Shown: positions 61,655 to 64,000 of the stretch, one piece after another
Numbering within the stretch: position 1 is the first letter of the stretch
How the letters are laid out: every line of letters begins with the position of its first letter
DNA from: JAGRKR01 sp041397725
GTDB taxonomy: Bacteria; Pseudomonadota; Alphaproteobacteria; Rhizobiales; Hyphomicrobiaceae
Assembly (NCBI GenBank): GCA_041397725.1
Contig: JAWKVZ010000005.1
Coordinates: 62,001 to 126,000, forward strand
DNA: 64,000 nt
Direction of reading: 5' to 3'
Position numbers and translations under genes: made by a program
The notes under the pieces: model-generated
The model's input: only the letters and a program-made list of their open reading frames with translations
The model's database searches: none
Told to the model about the DNA's origin: nothing

Positions 61655-61861
61655 GTCCATTGTCCTTCTGCAGGTCGTGAAAGAAGCTGGATCGAACTCG
61701 GCGAAAAGCCGCCAGAAACCATTCGGGAGCAAATGCCTGTTGCCAGGATGGCAGGCAATCTAGCCAGCAGTGCGCATGAGGAGCAGGCAATTCCGGCTCA
61801 CCACGCGATTGTGATGCGCCGTGAGGATCCGACGACGTGTCGGCAACGGTCCCAGTCCTCG

Positions 61862-62200
61862 CTATTCCGCCGGGAGCTTGGTCGACTTCGCCGCCTCATC
61901 CTCGCGCTTCGTCCGCCAGATGAAGTGGATGTTGCGGGCGTAGATCATCAGGCCCATGCCCTGGCCGAGCATGAACACGGGATCGCGGCGGTAGATCGCG
62001 TAGGCGAACAGCATGGCCCCGCCGACAAAGCTGAAATACCAGAACGTCTCGGGGACGATGGAGCGGCGCGCCTTCTCGCTGGCCACCCACTGGATGATGA
62101 ACCGCATGGAGAACATGAGCTGAGCGGCAAAGCCGATCCCGAGCCAGATCAGCTCGCCGCTCGATTGGCGCGCCCACCACTGGGCGAGATCAGCTAGCAT
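61862..62200 (-). CDS. Lipid A biosynthesis N-terminal domain (LABN) protein
   Basis: A 112-aa membrane protein with three hydrophobic segments: IWLGIGFAAQLMFSMRFIIQWVASEKARRS, FWYFSFVGGAMLFAYAIYRRD and FMLGQGMGLMIYARNIHFIWR. These are LABN family signatures; such proteins neighbour lipid A or polyprenyl-sugar transferases and resemble small flippase subunits. Its start is 91 bp from the stop of the GT2 gene, same strand, so the two are probably one operon. Confidence 0.9.
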   Translation of the reverse strand: MLADLAQWWARQSSGELIWLGIGFAAQLMFSMRFIIQWVASEKARRSIVPETFWYFSFVGGAMLFAYAIYRRDPVFMLGQGMGLMIYARNIHFIWRTKREDEAAKSTKLPAE

Positions 62201-62291
62201 GAGCCTGTGCTCCTTCGCTTGTGGCGTCCGTTGCCGGGTCGTCGCGTCATCGCCGTTCGCGCCATGTCGGGCGAAGCCCGCTCGCTCGCTG

Positions 62292-63059
62292 CTATCCGTT
62301 GCGCTCGCTCGGCGTTCCGGCCGCGTCGGAGGGCCGGGCCGGCTGCTCCTCCGTGATGCGCGGCACCTTGGTGCGCCGCCGGATCCAGCTCACACCGAAG
62401 AGGTCATAGAGGCCGACGATGGCCCGGCCGAGGTTCGTGTACTTCGACTGACCGATCTGTCGCGGGCGGTCGTTCACCGGGAGGTAGGCGACCTGCTGCC
62501 CGTAGGTCAGGAACAGTGCGGGCAGATAGCGGTGCATGCTCGTGAAGAAGGGAAGCCTCAGGAAGACCTCGCGCCAATAGACCTTGATGCCGCAGCCCGT
62601 ATCGGGGCACTCGTCCTTGAGCACGGTATCCCTGATCCAGTTGGCAGCCTTCGAGGCCCACCGCTTGGATCCTTCGGCCTTGCGGTCGGTTCGCACCCCG
62701 CCGACGAGGGCTGGTCCGGCCGTGCCGGGCTCGGCCAGCTTTGCCAGCAGTCTGGGAATATCCTTCGGGTCGTTCTGGCCGTCGCCATCCATGGTGGCGA
62801 TGACGGAGCCGCGGGCCGCGAGAATGCCGGTGCGCATGGCCGTGCTCTGGCCACTGCGCGTATCGTGGCGCAAATAGCGCAGCTTCGGATAGGCTGGAAG
62901 CAGCCGCTTGACGTCGTCGCCGGTCGCGTCCTCGCTGCCGTCGTCGACGACGATGACCTCGACGAGCACGGCATCGGGGACCTCGCGAAAGGTCTCCTCG
63001 ACCAGACGGCCGATGTTGCCGGCCTCATTGAGGGCGGGTATGACCACCGAGACGCGCAT
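62292..63059 (-). CDS. GT2 polyprenyl-phosphate glycosyltransferase (DPM1/ArnC-like)
   Basis: 255 aa. The GT-A fold opens with VSVVIPALNEAGNIGRLVEE, followed by VDDGSEDAT (UDP-binding Asp), VIATMDGDGQNDPKDIP with the metal-binding DxD and RKAEGSKRWASKAANWIRDT. It transfers a sugar to undecaprenyl phosphate on the cytoplasmic side. It is the start of the minus-strand pair with the LABN gene and stands back to back with the GT39 gene, which would use its product. Confidence 0.92.
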   Translation of the reverse strand: MRVSVVIPALNEAGNIGRLVEETFREVPDAVLVEVIVVDDGSEDATGDDVKRLLPAYPKLRYLRHDTRSGQSTAMRTGILAARGSVIATMDGDGQNDPKDIPRLLAKLAEPGTAGPALVGGVRTDRKAEGSKRWASKAANWIRDTVLKDECPDTGCGIKVYWREVFLRLPFFTSMHRYLPALFLTYGQQVAYLPVNDRPRQIGQSKYTNLGRAIVGLYDLFGVSWIRRRTKVPRITEEQPARPSDAAGTPSERNG

Positions 63060-63189
63060 TTGCCTCCTCAGCGCTTCCTGGCGTGCGGACGATCCGGCGC
63101 GTAGGGGCCGGCCGACTCAATATCAGGGTTCAGCGTCGTAACTCAACCGCTTAGAGCACGATCGGACGACGCGTGCACAGGTGCCTCTC

Positions 63190-64000
63190 ATGACGCAGAC
63201 GCGGGAACGCTCACAGTATGGCACGCCATTGCCGGCAGGCCGGGACCACGGCACGCCCCAGCCGGCGTCAGCCTATGGCATGATGCTGGCGGCCTTCCTC
63301 GGCCTCCTGCTCGCCGCGCGCCTGGTCGCCCTGCGCTACAATGGCACGGATTTGTTTTTCGACGAGGCGCAGTACTGGAGCTGGAGCCGCGAGCTGACGT
63401 TCGGCTATTACTCGAAGCCGCCCCTGATCGCCTGGCTGATCCGCGCCTTCACCGAGACCTGCGGCGTGTCGGAAGCCTGCGTGCGCATGCCCTCGGCGCT
63501 GCTGCACACGGCGACGGCGGCCGTGATATTTCTCCTCGCGCGCCGCCTCTATGACGGGCAGGTCGGCTTCTGGTCCGGCCTGACCTACGCCACGCTCCCC
63601 GGTGTCTCGCTGTCGGCCGGCATCATCTCGACGGATGTGCCGCTGCTCTTCTTCTGGGCCGTCGCACTTCTGGCGCTGCTGCGCCTCATGGACGGCAAAG
63701 CGTGGTGGCCGGCGCTCATGCTCGGCGTGGCCATCGGCCTCGGGCTCAACGCCAAATATGCCATGGCGCTGTTCGTCCTTTGCCTCGGCGTCTACCTGAT
63801 CGCGACGCCCGAGCGGCGCTGGCTCCTGTCCGATCCGCGTCTGTGGGCCGCACTCGCGATCGGCGTCGCCCTGATCACGCCCAATCTGCTCTGGAACTGG
63901 CTCAACAGCTTTGCCACCTTCTCGCACACCGCGGACAATGCCAAGTGGGGCGGCTCACTCCTGAAACCGTTGAAGGCGCTCGAGTTCTTCGGTTCCCAGT
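63190..64000 (+). CDS. GT39/ArnT-like membrane glycosyltransferase (3'-truncated)
   Basis: The first 270 residues of a large polytopic GT-C enzyme; the gene runs off the window. After a hydrophilic start of about 30 residues comes a helix, then FFDEAQYWSWSRELTFGYYSKPPLIAWLIRAF, where the DE pair is the catalytic/metal site of the PMT/ArnT family. Further helices follow. Such enzymes move a sugar from undecaprenyl phosphate to lipid A or another acceptor in the periplasm. Together with the divergent GT2 and LABN genes it forms a lipid-A-type or surface glycan modification module. Confidence 0.9.
   Translation, partial: MTQTRERSQYGTPLPAGRDHGTPQPASAYGMMLAAFLGLLLAARLVALRYNGTDLFFDEAQYWSWSRELTFGYYSKPPLIAWLIRAFTETCGVSEACVRMPSALLHTATAAVIFLLARRLYDGQVGFWSGLTYATLPGVSLSAGIISTDVPLLFFWAVALLALLRLMDGKAWWPALMLGVAIGLGLNAKYAMALFVLCLGVYLIATPERRWLLSDPRLWAALAIGVALITPNLLWNWLNSFATFSHTADNAKWGGSLLKPLKALEFFGSQ

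Noticed and set aside
1..64000. CRISPR array, insertion sequence or prophage
   Set aside because: No regularly spaced repeats, transposase, integrase or phage structural genes were seen; the composition appears even throughout.

Overview
The window looks like a chromosome segment of a GC-rich alphaproteobacterium, most likely in the Hyphomicrobiales (Rhizobiales). Three things point there. The block bolA, J-domain gene, cobS, cobT, rpmB, DUF3108 gene, SUV3-type helicase, S4 gene, fdxA and carD has a typical gene order for that group. Cobalt insertion is of the aerobic CobS/CobT type. An exact CtrA box (TTAA-N7-TTAAC) lies in front of a lipoprotein gene. I saw no rRNA, tRNA, insertion sequence, phage gene or CRISPR array.

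Layout. (1) 1-6.7 kb: the end of an RND efflux pump, then a convergent two-gene operon of unknown role. It encodes a 362-aa protein with winged-helix-like ends and a 1109-aa protein carrying two P-loop ATPase modules, an AAA-like one and a HerA/FtsK-like one. (2) 7-12 kb: a CAP-domain lipoprotein behind the CtrA box, a polysaccharide flippase, two small proteins and a D,D-carboxypeptidase with a histone-H1-like tail. (3) 11.9-16.8 kb: a five-gene operon pseB-pseC-methyltransferase-DegT-like aminotransferase-FemAB-like acyltransferase. (4) 17-27.3 kb: surface-polysaccharide genes, namely a membrane-anchored protein, an undecaprenyl-phosphate sugar transferase, a Tat-exported beta-helix protein, an FAD oxidoreductase, a KpsC/KpsS-like transferase, a Wzy-like membrane protein and a GT4 glycosyltransferase. 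(5) 27.3-32.9 kb: a second sugar operon, pseG-pseH fusion, pseI, class III aminotransferase, aldo/keto reductase and SpsF-type cytidylyltransferase. Regions 3 and 5 together supply every step from UDP-GlcNAc to a CMP-activated pseudaminic-acid-type sugar. Region 4 and the flippase supply the machinery to build and export a glycan. No flagellin or Maf gene is present, so a capsule or O-antigen is the likelier destination.

(6) 33-39.5 kb: a Na+/H+ antiporter, a four-gene fatty-acyl/lipid operon (SDR, APH-like kinase, DUF6285, acyl-CoA synthetase) and a universal stress protein. (7) 39.7-43.2 kb: a TonB-dependent receptor facing a TonB gene across a spacer with two Zur-like boxes, probably zinc uptake. 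(8) 43.4-46.7 kb: a Ca2+/Na+ exchanger, a GMC oxidoreductase and a cytochrome c. (9) 46.8-60 kb: the conserved housekeeping block listed above. (10) 60-64 kb: a thermonuclease-like protein, a DUF302 protein, and a lipid A/undecaprenyl-sugar module (LABN protein, GT2, truncated GT39).

Large open frames on the opposite strand of most genes are GC-codon shadows and are left out. Start codons were moved inward wherever a ribosome binding site or the family's usual N-terminus supported it.
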